The notes: generated by a model from the letters alone, not told the origin. A DNA stretch of 50,739 bases from Bacteroidales bacterium (GCA_900766775.1 CAAFXN010000177.1:1-50739); one strand, 5' to 3'; positions 32,106 through 40,623 are shown, counted from the stretch's first letter. Numbers and translations are program-made.

Positions 32106-33776
32106 CTATTCATACAAGGGTGTACCCAGAAGGGTATAGACCCGATTGTTGTACAGGAGGAAGAGTTGGCCATCCCTTAGTATCTTGCGCACGGGAGAAG
32201 AGGCATTGCTCGGTATCGAAGTACTCTCGATAGGGGTCAGGGAGCAGTCTATCTCTTTCACCTCATGTTTGCCAGCGTGGGAGCCTTGCGTAGCCGTCGT
32301 CTCCAGCACCTCGTAGCAAGCGTCGGCAACAACGTCTTTGATATCCACCGTTTGGTTTTCGCGGGTAGTCCAATGGGTACCGTTGACGAAGATGATGTTC
32401 AGGTATGCGGCTGTGGTGGTGTACTCGTAGTAGTCTCCCACCTTGGAGGGCATTACAAACCTTGACTCGCCTCCATCATCCCATACATAAGCCGTCTGCG
32501 TGTCTGTCCACTCAGGAAGAGGACGCCAGCGGATAGTGATGGTAGGCTCGGCAGAGGATAGCCCCAAGCGGTTGCTCTCCCATACGGCGGCATTGCGCAT
32601 GAAACTACGCACATGCTGCAAGTCCTGCTGCAAATCACTATTCCCATATCCCTTATTCTTCCATCGCTCGGCATCGTTTGCAGCGGCTCCCTCAATGGAC
32701 GCAACGAAGTCTTGCAAGTGGGCATCTAAGTCGGAGGTGAAGTCTATGGAATAGTGCTCCCACAATTCTTTGAGTTTCGCATGAAAGGCAGGGAACTTCG
32801 CCAGTTGCGGTGCCCAAGTGTTATGGTGCTCACGACCCTCGTAGAAAGGTTGCGACTTGGAATTGTTGAGAGAACTGCCGAAGTCCCACACGGGACCAAA
32901 ATGCCACTTCTCGGTTTCCCCCATGTCGCGGTAGAGATAGCAACTGCCGTGGAAAGACTCGTAGTTATCCACCAATTCCTGCACGAGGAAGAAGCGTGCA
33001 AGGTCTTCTATATCAAGGTAATGCCATAGTTCACCGTTCTCCTTGTCGCCGTAGATAAGGGTGTTGAGCCGCTTCATCTCCTCGGTAAGGAAATCGGCTT
33101 GCGCGGTAGAGAGCGCCTCCGGTGTCTTGTAAGTGAAGATGATAGGGTGTCCATCCCCCTCCGTGATGGTGATATGAGGGTCTGAATCGTAGTTGTCTAT
33201 CTCTACAAGCCATCCTCCCGTGATGGAGTCGGGGTGGGTGCAGAGGTCTTCTTGCTCGGTGATGTTCACGCGGTCTTTGTCCACCCGTATGAGTTCGGTG
33301 AGGAAATAGAGCCCTCGATAGTCGCCGTTGAGCACGAGTTCGACGGGTCGCTGCTTGGGTGTCCACGGCAGTTCAAACCGTTCGGAAAGGAAGAAGCCCA
33401 CAGTATTGCGCATGAAACCATGGGGGTCGTCGGCATGAGCAAGGAGTGCGAAATGCTTATTGGCTTTCAGCCCAAGCAATGCCGCTTTGCTACTGAGTTT
33501 CAGCCGATAGGGTTTCTTGTCGAACGCCGACCATGTCCAATTGCCGCGCCCTTTTATCTGGAGCGGTAACGGACTGTCCTCGGAGCCGAAAGCGACCACA
33601 GAGGAGTCGCCCATGGGGTCAAGATAGTAGGTAGCAGAGAGGTAGGTCTCTTTGTCCACGATGTCTGCTCCGTTCTCGGTATTGACGAAAAGCACGGGGA
33701 GCGTTCCCGAATAAGAGACCGCCGACAGCGCAAGAGAGAGCACCATGCTCCATGCAAGAAGGGAAAGGCGTTTCAT
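32106..33776 (-). CDS. Secreted CotH-family protein with possible starch-binding-like module
   Basis: 556 aa. Signal peptide MKRLSLLAWSMVLSLALSAV. The central part has the CotH pattern: GRGNWTWSAFDKKPYRLKL, LNGDYRGLYFLTELIRVDKD, ARFFLVQELVDNYES, and WHFGPVWDFGSSLNNS. CotH proteins are atypical kinases known from spore coats and also widespread in Bacteroidota, where the role is unclear. A C-terminal segment (TAYVWDDGGESRFVMPS, NIIFVNGTHWTTRENQTVDI) resembles a small CBM26-type carbohydrate-binding module. The last residues (RKILRDGQLFLLYNNRVYTLL) match the short sorting-like tail of the PL8 lyase. It probably shares a transcript with the epimerase gene upstream. Function in the PUL is unknown. 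Confidence 0.8.
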   Translation of the reverse strand: MKRLSLLAWSMVLSLALSAVSYSGTLPVLFVNTENGADIVDKETYLSATYYLDPMGDSSVVAFGSEDSPLPLQIKGRGNWTWSAFDKKPYRLKLSSKAALLGLKANKHFALLAHADDPHGFMRNTVGFFLSERFELPWTPKQRPVELVLNGDYRGLYFLTELIRVDKDRVNITEQEDLCTHPDSITGGWLVEIDNYDSDPHITITEGDGHPIIFTYKTPEALSTAQADFLTEEMKRLNTLIYGDKENGELWHYLDIEDLARFFLVQELVDNYESFHGSCYLYRDMGETEKWHFGPVWDFGSSLNNSKSQPFYEGREHHNTWAPQLAKFPAFHAKLKELWEHYSIDFTSDLDAHLQDFVASIEGAAANDAERWKNKGYGNSDLQQDLQHVRSFMRNAAVWESNRLGLSSAEPTITIRWRPLPEWTDTQTAYVWDDGGESRFVMPSKVGDYYEYTTTAAYLNIIFVNGTHWTTRENQTVDIKDVVADACYEVLETTATQGSHAGKHEVKEIDCSLTPIESTSIPSNASSPVRKILRDGQLFLLYNNRVYTLLGTPLYE

Positions 33777-33786
33777 ATCTTAAATT

Positions 33787-33814
33787 GGAACAAGGAACAA
33801 GGAACAAGGAACAA
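33787..33814. repeat. Heptamer array, 4 copies of GGAACAA
   Basis: Four perfect copies in the 42-bp spacer between the CotH start codon and the aldose epimerase stop codon. Confidence 0.92.
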
Positions 33815-33818
33815 GGAC

Positions 33819-34817
33819 TTACAGGAATTTATAGACTGTCTCACGGTGCCATTTGTCTTTCGGTCGGAGGACAGTGGAGGGGAAAGCGGGATGATGGATA
33901 GCGTCGGGGAAGTCTTCCGCCTCGAGGCAGACGGCAGTCTGCACATCGTAGGTGCGTCCGCTCTTGCCTATGTTTTGCTCCACGAAGTTGCCGGTATAGA
34001 CCTGCATGCAAGGACAGTCTGTCCACACCTCCATGGTGCGCGTGCCCCCTTTGAGCACAGCGGCTTTTCGGAGCGTGTGTTCGCCCGTGTTCCATCCCGG
34101 GAGCGCCCATCCGTTGTCGATACCTCTTCCTGCTTCGAAGAAGGGGTCGTCAATGCGGTCTCCAATCACCACGGGTTCACGGAAGTCCATCGGCGTCCCC
34201 TCGACGGCAGCCACCTCGCCAGTGGGGAGCGTATCGGCATTGTAGGGGATAAACTCGTCGGCGAACACTTGGAGGGTGTGGTCGCGAATGTTGCCTTCTC
34301 CCTCTCCCTTGAGGTTGAAATAGGCGTGGTTGGTCAGGTTGATGATGGTGGGAGCGTCGGTCTTGGCGCGATATTGTATGCTCAGCGCGTTGTCGCGTCG
34401 GAGTTGGTAGCGCACCTGCACTTCGAGATTACCCGGGAAGCCTTCTTCTCCGTCGGCGGCACGATAGCGGAGGGTGATGGAGTGCATGTCCTGTGCTATC
34501 ACATCCCATACCTTATCATTGAAGCCGTGGACGCCTCCATGGAGGGAATGGCCGCCGTTGTTCTGCGCGAGGCGGTAGGTAGCGCCATCAAGCGCGAACT
34601 CGGCATTCGCGATACGTCCGGCAGTGCGTCCGCAGACGCCGTTGAAATAGACTTCTTTGGTGAGCCACTCGTTGAGGGTGTTGAAGCCCAGCAGCACGTC
34701 CTTCACGTCTCCTGCCGCGTCGGATACCAGCCAACGCGTGAGTTTGGCACCATAGTTGGTTACTTCTAAACGCATGCCCCCATTACCAATGAGGGTGTAG
34801 AAATGGATGTTGTTCAT
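33819..34817 (-). CDS. galM: Aldose 1-epimerase (mutarotase)
   Basis: 332 aa. It interconverts alpha and beta anomers of aldoses such as galactose. Conserved segments: FNGVCGRTAGRIANAEF, NGGHSLHGG with the first catalytic-site His, LTNHAYFNLKGEG with the second His, and a C-terminal ETA-type region CLEAEDFPDAIHHPAFPS holding the catalytic Glu. The ATG at 34817 (MNNIHFYTL) is preferred to one at 34847, because the promoter -7 element at 34845-34852 overlaps the longer form. No signal peptide, so cytoplasmic. It lies next to the PUL but may serve general sugar use. Confidence 0.92.
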   Translation of the reverse strand: MNNIHFYTLIGNGGMRLEVTNYGAKLTRWLVSDAAGDVKDVLLGFNTLNEWLTKEVYFNGVCGRTAGRIANAEFALDGATYRLAQNNGGHSLHGGVHGFNDKVWDVIAQDMHSITLRYRAADGEEGFPGNLEVQVRYQLRRDNALSIQYRAKTDAPTIINLTNHAYFNLKGEGEGNIRDHTLQVFADEFIPYNADTLPTGEVAAVEGTPMDFREPVVIGDRIDDPFFEAGRGIDNGWALPGWNTGEHTLRKAAVLKGGTRTMEVWTDCPCMQVYTGNFVEQNIGKSGRTYDVQTAVCLEAEDFPDAIHHPAFPSTVLRPKDKWHRETVYKFL

Positions 34818-34844
34818 GGGAATATCGTTTTTTGTATTCGGGCG

Positions 34845-34876
34845 CAAAGATACGAAAAAAAAATTACATGGACAAA
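34845..34876 (-). promoter_or_regulatory. Promoter of galM
   Basis: Minus strand: TTTG (34873-34876), 20 bp, TATCTTTG (34845-34852). A consensus Bacteroidota promoter that sets the galM start at 34817. Confidence 0.8.
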
Positions 34877-34922
34877 TTTTCTTTCATTTACCCTGCAAAA
34901 TGCCTTTTTTCGCGAGAAAGGC

Positions 34923-34953
34923 TTGCGTATGTCGGCAAAAAGCAGTAACTTTG
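34923..34953 (+). promoter_or_regulatory. Promoter of the metallophosphatase gene
   Basis: TTGC (34923-34926; TTG is the matching part) and TAACTTTG (34946-34953), spaced 20 bp. The region is closely similar to the acpP promoter at 35892-35923: both read TTGCGTAT, an A-rich stretch, AAGCAGTA, TTTGC, GGCGAT. Confidence 0.7.
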
Positions 34954-34977
34954 CAGGCGATAAACACAACACACGAT

Positions 34978-35889
34978 ATGTATCAGATGAGAAATTGGTT
35001 ATTGGTTGGTGCGCTGGCATTGGGTCTTGGCGGCTGTGGCGAGCAGGCGTCGGAGTTGGTGATTCTGCATACCAACGACACGCACTCGCAAGTGGAGGCA
35101 AAGAGCGACGGGGGGGGCGGCTATGCTGCCCGCATGGCGGTGATAGAGGGGATTAGTGGGACTATCCCCGACCCTCCCTACAAGGGAGGGAGAAGGAAAG
35201 GCGGGCAACAAGGAGCCGCAGCGAACAACATCCTGCTGGTGGATGCGGGGGATTTCTGTCAGGGTACGCCTTACTTCAATTTCTTCCACGGTCGCGTGGA
35301 GGTGGATGCCCTGAACAGGATGGGGTATGACGCCGTTACGCTGGGTAACCATGAGTTTGACAACGGGATAGACACGCTGGCGGCAGTGCTGCGGGAGGCG
35401 CAGTTTGCCGTGGTGTGCGCGAACTATGACGTGTCGGGGACGGCGCTGGATGGGATAGTGAAGCCCTACACCATCGTGAAGCGAGGCGGGCGAAAGATAG
35501 GGATTTTCGGGTTGGGCGTATATCCGAACAACCTGATTGCGGCAAAGAACTTCGCGGGGATAACATATCATGCGCCTTATCCCATTGCGCAACAGACGGC
35601 AGACGAACTGCGGGCGAAAGGGTGCGACCTCGTGGTGTGTCTCAGCCATATGGGTACCTACCCCGACAAGCCTGAGGACTGCTGCGACACGGAACTGGTG
35701 GCGCAGACGCGGAATATCGATGTCGTGATAGGCGGACACACCCACAAAGTGTATGACAACCTGCGTATCCGCAACCTTGACGGGAAGGAGGTGCCCGTGT
35801 GTCAAATGGGTAAGTCGGGGCTACAAATAGGTAAAATAGTAGTCCATTTTGAGGGAAAACAACTACAAAATACTGAAAATTTGGACTAA
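34978..35889 (+). CDS. Metallophosphatase lipoprotein (5'-nucleotidase N-terminal domain)
   Basis: 303 aa, lipoprotein signal MYQMRNWLLVGALALGLGGC. Calcineurin-like phosphoesterase motifs: LHTNDTHSQ, DAGDFCQGTPY, LGNHEFDNG, and IGGHTHKVYDN, as in UshA-type 5'-nucleotidases. Only the metal-binding catalytic domain is present. The substrate-binding C-terminal domain, which Bacteroidales often encode as a separate neighbouring gene, is not found here. A CCCTCCCT palindrome (35160-35195) is read in frame as IPDPPYKGGR, with further residues GKGGQQG-like after it, between VIEGI and NNILLVDAGD; homologues normally have a short helix there. The ATG at 34978 follows the promoter by about 25 bp; an ATG at 34987 is an alternative. 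Confidence 0.85.
   Translation: MYQMRNWLLVGALALGLGGCGEQASELVILHTNDTHSQVEAKSDGGGGYAARMAVIEGISGTIPDPPYKGGRRKGGQQGAAANNILLVDAGDFCQGTPYFNFFHGRVEVDALNRMGYDAVTLGNHEFDNGIDTLAAVLREAQFAVVCANYDVSGTALDGIVKPYTIVKRGGRKIGIFGLGVYPNNLIAAKNFAGITYHAPYPIAQQTADELRAKGCDLVVCLSHMGTYPDKPEDCCDTELVAQTRNIDVVIGGHTHKVYDNLRIRNLDGKEVPVCQMGKSGLQIGKIVVHFEGKQLQNTENLD
35160..35195. repeat. CCCTCCCT palindrome inside metallophosphatase gene
   Basis: CCCTCCCT (35172-35179) and AGGGAGGG (35183-35190), preceded by ATCCCCGA. The same family as the intergenic copy at 35940-35977 less than 1 kb away. Confidence 0.9.
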
Positions 35890-35891
35890 AA

Positions 35892-35923
35892 TTTGCGTAT
35901 TTCAAAAAAAAGCAGTACTTTTG
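35892..35923 (+). promoter_or_regulatory. Promoter of acpP
   Basis: TTTG (35892-35895), 20 bp, TACTTTTG (35916-35923), directly downstream of the metallophosphatase stop codon. A good consensus match. Confidence 0.8.
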
Positions 35924-35939
35924 CGGGCGATTTGAGAAA

Positions 35940-35977
35940 GGGGACCCTCCCCGACCCTCCCTACAGAGGGAGGGAGT
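35940..35977. repeat. CCCTCCCT palindrome in the acpP leader
   Basis: GGGACCCTCCCCGA, CCCTCCCT (35955-35962), ACAG, AGGGAGGG (35967-35974). Lies between the promoter and the acpP start codon, so it would be transcribed as a 5' hairpin. Confidence 0.88.
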
Positions 35978-36020
35978 AAGAAAGCGAATTATCATTATTA
36001 TTAACTAAATTATTATAACA

Positions 36021-36257
36021 ATGTCTGAAGTAGAATCGAAAGTACGCGCCATTATCGTTGATAAACTGGGTGTGGATGAGAGCCAAGTAACTCTTGAGGC
36101 TAACTTCCAAACCGACCTGAATGCTGACTCTCTGGACACCGTAGAACTCATCATGGAGTTTGAGAAAGAGTTTGGTATTTCGATTCCCGATGAGGATACT
36201 CAAAAGGTAACGACGGTAGGTGACGCTATTAAGTACATTGAGCAAGCCCTGGCATAA
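36021..36257 (+). CDS. acpP: Acyl carrier protein
   Basis: 78 aa, acidic. It carries fatty acyl intermediates on a phosphopantetheine arm during fatty acid synthesis. The attachment serine is Ser37 in NADSLDTVELIMEFE, the strict ACP signature; EFGISIPDEDTQKVTTVGDAI is also typical. Followed by fabF in the usual Bacteroidota order, but with an unusually long (470 bp), repeat-filled spacer. Confidence 0.97.
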   Translation: MSEVESKVRAIIVDKLGVDESQVTLEANFQTDLNADSLDTVELIMEFEKEFGISIPDEDTQKVTTVGDAIKYIEQALA

Positions 36258-36278
36258 TCGCCAACAGAAATTTTGTTT

Positions 36279-36307
36279 ACGAGCATCCCGAAATTCGGGA
36301 CGCTCGT
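36279..36307 (+). terminator. Strong hairpin after acpP
   Basis: ACGAGCATCCCGAA pairs with TTCGGGACGCTCGT (13 of 14 pairs, one A/C mismatch). Placed 22 bp after the acpP stop codon. No T run follows, so it may protect the acpP mRNA 3' end or attenuate read-through into fabF rather than terminate fully. Confidence 0.6.
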
Positions 36308-36487
36308 GATTTGCGTAATAATAACGTGAACTCGAAATACGGTACTTATACACGGAAAGGGTGATGATTTTTTCTCAACAAAAATTCCCAAAAATTGTCC
36401 AAATATTTTTCTCTTTAACATATAATTTCCGTGTAATTAGTCATTAATTTAGGCAATGATATACATGTTGACCCGGAAGCTCAATAT

Positions 36488-36597
36488 TGCCCCGCCCCCT
36501 AACCCCCTCCCCGCAAGCGGGGCGGGGGAGTTAAAGGTTGTCGTCCCACATACGTAGGGACAAGTCCCTACGCTTGTTTATGCCGCCCCTTCGGGGC
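36488..36597. repeat. Three hairpins in the acpP-fabF spacer
   Basis: 36488-36531: CCCGCCCCCT, AA, CCCCCTCCCC, loop, GGGGCGGGGGAG (the family seen at 60-110 and 194-243). 36553-36572: perfect CGTAGGGAC-aa-GTCCCTACG. 36585-36597: GCCCC-ttc-GGGGC. No gene is present in this spacer. Confidence 0.85.
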
Positions 36598-36673
36598 TAT
36601 CGTTTGATAAATAATTCGGGTAAACTCGTTTATTATTACCATAATTTATTACCAAAAACCTAATTAGTTGATT

Positions 36674-36722
36674 AGTGGGTAGTGGGTAATCAGTCTTTCA
36701 TCTTTCATCCTTAATCCTTCAT
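36674..36722. repeat. Heptamer units before fabF
   Basis: AGTGGGT x2 (36674-36687), then CTTTCAT x2, CCTTAAT, CCTTCAT (36695-36722). The array ends 5 bp before the fabF start codon and occupies the usual ribosome-binding region. Confidence 0.8.
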
Positions 36723-36727
36723 CTGTT

Positions 36728-37987
36728 TTGAGGCGCGTAGTAGTTACAGGCATAGGAGCGGTAACGCCGATAGGTAACAATGCGGCGGATATGTGGCAAG
36801 CCATGGTGGCGGGCAAGAGCGGCGTGGCACCTATCACGCAGTTTGATGCCACGCTGTTTCGTACCCGATTTGCAGGTGAGGTGAAGGACTTTGATCCCTC
36901 TGCCATCTTGGATAAGAAAGAGGCTCGGCGACTGGACCGTTATGCGCAGTTCACCTTAGTGGCAGCCGATGAGGCGCTTCGCGATGCGGGCTTGTTAGAC
37001 GAGAACGGGCAATGCACGGCGACGGGAGCGGGTGTGATTTGGGGCAGCGGCATGGGCGGACTGCAGTCTTTCGAGAACGAGAGCCTTGACTTCGCCCGCG
37101 GCGACGGGACACCACGATTCAATCCGTTCTATATTCCGAAAGTCATTTTGAGCATCGGCGCGGGGCATATCTCGTTGCGCTACGGGGTGAAAGGTATGAG
37201 TTTTGCCGTTTCATCAGCATGCGCATCGTCCACTCACGCCATGCTTCAGGCCTTCGACCAGATACGGCTCGGGCACGCGGATGTGATTATCACCGGCGGT
37301 GCAGACGCTGATGTAACTCGTCTCGGCATAGGGGGCTTCAATGCTATGCATGCGCTATCCACCCGCAACGACTCGCCCGAGACCGCGAGCAGGCCGTTCT
37401 CCGCTTCACGAGACGGGTTCGTGTTGGGCGAGGGAGCAGGCTGTCTTATCTTGGAGGAGTTGGAGCACGCCAAAGCGCGCGGAGCGAAGATTTACGCCGA
37501 GGTAGTAGGCGGGGGGATGACCTCCGATGCGTATCACCTGACGGCGCCCGACCCGAGCGGAGACGGGGCAAAGCGCGTGATGGAGATGGCGATAGCGGAT
37601 GCGGGGATTCAGCCGAAGGAGGTGGATTATATCAACACGCACGGCACCTCCACGCCTCTGGGCGATATAGCCGAACTGAAGGCCATTCAGGCAGTGTTCG
37701 GGGAGCACGCCTACCAACTGAGTATTGACTCCACGAAGTCTATGACCGGACACCTGCTGGGGGCTACAGGTGCCGTGGAGGCACTGGCATGTGTGCTCGC
37801 CCTGCGCGACGGCATCGTGCCGCCGACTATCAACCACGAGGAGGGAGACGAGGACGAGAACATAGACTATCGCCTCAACCTGACATTCAACAAAGCACAA
37901 TATCGTAGTATGCGTTATGCGCTGACCAACACCTTCGGGTTCGGCGGACATAACGCGAGCATGCTGCTCAAGAAATGGGAGGAATAG
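36728..37987 (+). CDS. fabF: 3-oxoacyl-ACP synthase II
   Basis: 419 aa. It condenses malonyl-ACP with acyl-ACP in fatty acid elongation. The catalytic Cys165 is in VSSACASSTHAM, the two His in NTHGTSTPLGD and MTGHLLGATGA, and the C-terminal NTFGFGGHNAS is diagnostic. The start is TTG at 36728, because MRRVVVTGIGAVTP is the complete conserved N-terminus and no upstream ATG is available. A heptamer repeat array lies immediately upstream. Confidence 0.97.
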   Translation: MRRVVVTGIGAVTPIGNNAADMWQAMVAGKSGVAPITQFDATLFRTRFAGEVKDFDPSAILDKKEARRLDRYAQFTLVAADEALRDAGLLDENGQCTATGAGVIWGSGMGGLQSFENESLDFARGDGTPRFNPFYIPKVILSIGAGHISLRYGVKGMSFAVSSACASSTHAMLQAFDQIRLGHADVIITGGADADVTRLGIGGFNAMHALSTRNDSPETASRPFSASRDGFVLGEGAGCLILEELEHAKARGAKIYAEVVGGGMTSDAYHLTAPDPSGDGAKRVMEMAIADAGIQPKEVDYINTHGTSTPLGDIAELKAIQAVFGEHAYQLSIDSTKSMTGHLLGATGAVEALACVLALRDGIVPPTINHEEGDEDENIDYRLNLTFNKAQYRSMRYALTNTFGFGGHNASMLLKKWEE

Positions 37988-38025
37988 TCCTCTCTATAAC
38001 CAAATTAATTAAAGGTATTTGTCGT

Positions 38026-38220
38026 ATGATTACAAGCAAAATCGGAGAGAACGCAGGTTTGATCTGGAATGCACTGCAAGGCGGTGCTCTCACCACCAAA
38101 GCACTGAAGAAAGCCACCAAACTGAAAGAGGCTGACTTGAACATGGCTCTTGGCTGGCTCGCACGCGAGGGTAAAGTAACCTTCGAGGTAGCAGACGAAG
38201 TAACTGTTGCATTAGCATAA
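38026..38220 (+). CDS. Small winged-helix protein (DUF2582-like)
   Basis: 64 aa: starts MITSKIGENAGLIWNAL and contains LTTKALKKATKLKEADLNMA and LGWLAREGKVTFE, which fold as a winged helix-turn-helix. I recognise it as the short DUF2582-type protein common in Bacteroidales; role unknown, possibly nucleic-acid binding. ATG at 38026 is chosen over in-frame starts that would overlap fabF. It follows fabF by 38 bp, so it may be cotranscribed. Confidence 0.8.
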   Translation: MITSKIGENAGLIWNALQGGALTTKALKKATKLKEADLNMALGWLAREGKVTFEVADEVTVALA

Positions 38221-38238
38221 GTTTGTTAGGGATATAAG

Positions 38239-38286
38239 GGACAAAGGACAAGGACCCTCCCCGTCCCTCCCTACTGAGGGAGGGAG
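38239..38286. repeat. Short heptamer run joined to a CCCTCCCT palindrome
   Basis: GGACAAA GGACAA GGAC leads straight into CCTCCCCGT, CCCTCCCT (38265-38272), ACTG, AGGGAGGG (38277-38284). This shows the two repeat types side by side in the spacer before asd. Confidence 0.8.
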
Positions 38287-38353
38287 TGTATGGGAGGCGA
38301 ATATAAATAGTCCTTGCTCTTTGTTCCTTAGTCCATGTTCTACTTGAAAATCC

Positions 38354-39352
38354 ATGAACGTAGCGATAGTAGGCGCATCGGGCGCCGTTGGGCAAGAATT
38401 GCTTAAAGTGCTGGAAGAAAGGCACTTCCCCGTTACCGAACTTCGGCTATTCGGTTCCTCACGTAGTGCGGGAACCGCGTATTGTTTTTGTGGGAAAGAG
38501 ATTAAAGTGGAGTTGCTGGAGCATGGTGACGCATTCAAAGGAATAGACATTGTATTTGCATCGGCGGGGGCATCCGTCTCGCGTGAGTACGCAGAGGACA
38601 TCACCCGCCATGGTGCAATCCTGATAGATAACTCATCGGCATTCCGTATGGATACGGATGTGCCTCTGGTGGTGCCGGAGGTGAATGCAGAGGACGCTCT
38701 CTGCCGTCCGCGCAACATCATCGCCAACCCCAACTGCACGACCATTCAGATGGTGGTGGCGCTGCAAGCCATAGAGCGGCTGAGCCATATTCGGCGCGTG
38801 CATGTATCGACCTATCAAGCGGCGAGCGGCGCGGGCGCACAGGCGATGGCGGAACTGGAAGAGCAGTACCGACAGGTGCTGGCAGGCGAGGAGCCGACCG
38901 TGCAGAAGTTCGCTTACCAGTTAGCATTCAACCTCATTCCGCAGATAGATGTCTTCACTGATAACGGTTACACCAAGGAGGAGATGAAGATGTACAACGA
39001 GACCCGCAAAATCATGCACTCCGACATCGAGGTGTCTGCCACTTGCGTGCGCGTGCCCTCGTTGCGCGCCCACTCGGAAGCCGTGTGGGTGGAGACAGAG
39101 CGACCCGTCAGCGTGGAAGAAGCCAAGCAGGCTTTCGCGACCTCGGAAGGCTGTGTGCTGATGGATAACCCTGCAGAGAAGGAATACCCGATGCCGCTTT
39201 TCCTGAGTGGCAGAGACGAGGTGTTCATCGGGCGCGTTCGCAGCGACCTGAGCAACCCTAACGGACTGAGTTTCTGGTGCGTAAGCGACCAGATACGCAA
39301 AGGTGCCGCGCTGAATGCCGTGCAGATTGCGGAGTATCTGATTAAAGCATGA
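38354..39352 (+). CDS. asd: Aspartate-semialdehyde dehydrogenase
   Basis: 332 aa. NADPH-dependent reduction of aspartyl phosphate, on the pathway to lysine/diaminopimelate, threonine and methionine. Rossmann start NVAIVGASGAVGQELLKVLEER; catalytic Cys128 in ANPNCTTIQMV; active-site RVPSLRAHSEAVWVE with the substrate-binding Arg/His. Its stop overlaps the start of the next gene (ATGA), indicating coupling. Confidence 0.96.
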   Translation: MNVAIVGASGAVGQELLKVLEERHFPVTELRLFGSSRSAGTAYCFCGKEIKVELLEHGDAFKGIDIVFASAGASVSREYAEDITRHGAILIDNSSAFRMDTDVPLVVPEVNAEDALCRPRNIIANPNCTTIQMVVALQAIERLSHIRRVHVSTYQAASGAGAQAMAELEEQYRQVLAGEEPTVQKFAYQLAFNLIPQIDVFTDNGYTKEEMKMYNETRKIMHSDIEVSATCVRVPSLRAHSEAVWVETERPVSVEEAKQAFATSEGCVLMDNPAEKEYPMPLFLSGRDEVFIGRVRSDLSNPNGLSFWCVSDQIRKGAALNAVQIAEYLIKA

Positions 39353-40623
39353 AAATGGAGCAGGCTATTCACAGCAATATAGAGATTATGGCGCCGGTGG
39401 GGTGCTGGGAGTCGTTGGCGGCTGCTATACAGGCAGGTGCCACCAGCGTCTATTTCGGCATTGAGCACCTGAATATGCGGGCGCGCTCGTCTGCCAACTT
39501 CACCACGGAGGATATGCACAAGATAGTAGGTATCTGCCGCGAGGCGGGGGTGAAGACCTACTTGACACTCAACACGGTGATGTATCCCGAAGACCTGCCT
39601 CTGATGCGCGAGATAGTGGATAATGCCAAGGCAGCGGGTGTGAGTGCCATTATAGCCAGCGACATCGCCGCTATGCAGTATGCCAACCAACAGGGCGTGG
39701 AGGTGCACCTCTCTACCCAACTGAACATCGCCAACACCGAGGCACTGCGTTTCTACGCACAGTTTGCGGATGTAGTGGTGCTGGCGCGTGAACTGAACAT
39801 GGAGCAGGTGGCGGCTATCCACCGCGATATTGAGGAGAAACATATATGCGGTCCGCGTGGGGAGGAGTTGCGCATCGAGATGTTCTGCCACGGCGCGCTG
39901 TGTATGGCGGTGTCGGGGAAATGCTACTTGAGCCTGAACAACCTCAACCACTCCGCCAACCGCGGGGCATGTATGCAGGTTTGCCGACGCGGCTATATTG
40001 TGAAAGACAAAGAGTCGGACCTTGAATTAGAGGTGGATAACCAGTATATCATGTCGCCCAAAGACCTGAAAACCATCCATTTCCTCAACAAGATGTTGGA
40101 CGCGGGTGTGCGTGTGTTGAAGATAGAAGGGCGTGCTCGCGGCGCGGAATATGTATCGACGGTGGTCGGTTGCTACCGCGAGGCGGTGGAGGCATGGCAA
40201 CGAGGCGAGTATGCCGATGACGCGGTGATTGAGCCGAAGATAGCCGATTGGAACGAGCGGCTGGCGCGGGTGTTCAACAGAGGATTCTGGGACGGGTACT
40301 ATCAGGGGCAACGCTTAGGCGAGTGGACTCACCACTACGGCAGCCAAGCCACGCGCAAGAAGGTGTATGCCGGCAAATGTACCAACTACTTCAAGAACAT
40401 CTCCGTGGCGGAGTTCGCGCTGGAAGCCGTGGCGGAACTGAGAGAGGGCGATGAGTTGCTTATCACAGGTGAGACCACCGGCGCATACGAATTGGTAGCG
40501 CACGACCTGCACGATGAAGCGGGGAAACCTGCGCAGTGCGTGCAGAAAGGCACACTTTTTGCTGTGAAAACGGACAGACCCGTTCGGAGAAATGATAAAC
40601 TGTTTTTGTTGAGGAAAGAATAG
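39349..40623 (+). CDS. Peptidase U32-family protein (RNA hydroxylation type)
   Basis: 424 aa. The U32 signature EMFCHGALCMAVSGKC is present, with further cysteines in NRGACMQVCRRGY; these four probably hold an iron-sulfur cluster. Characterised relatives of this length (TrhP, RlhA) hydroxylate tRNA or rRNA rather than cut protein, and this is the more likely role. N-terminal APVGCWESLAAAIQAGATSVYFG is typical. Overlaps asd by 4 bp. Confidence 0.87.
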   Translation: MKMEQAIHSNIEIMAPVGCWESLAAAIQAGATSVYFGIEHLNMRARSSANFTTEDMHKIVGICREAGVKTYLTLNTVMYPEDLPLMREIVDNAKAAGVSAIIASDIAAMQYANQQGVEVHLSTQLNIANTEALRFYAQFADVVVLARELNMEQVAAIHRDIEEKHICGPRGEELRIEMFCHGALCMAVSGKCYLSLNNLNHSANRGACMQVCRRGYIVKDKESDLELEVDNQYIMSPKDLKTIHFLNKMLDAGVRVLKIEGRARGAEYVSTVVGCYREAVEAWQRGEYADDAVIEPKIADWNERLARVFNRGFWDGYYQGQRLGEWTHHYGSQATRKKVYAGKCTNYFKNISVAEFALEAVAELREGDELLITGETTGAYELVAHDLHDEAGKPAQCVQKGTLFAVKTDRPVRRNDKLFLLRKE

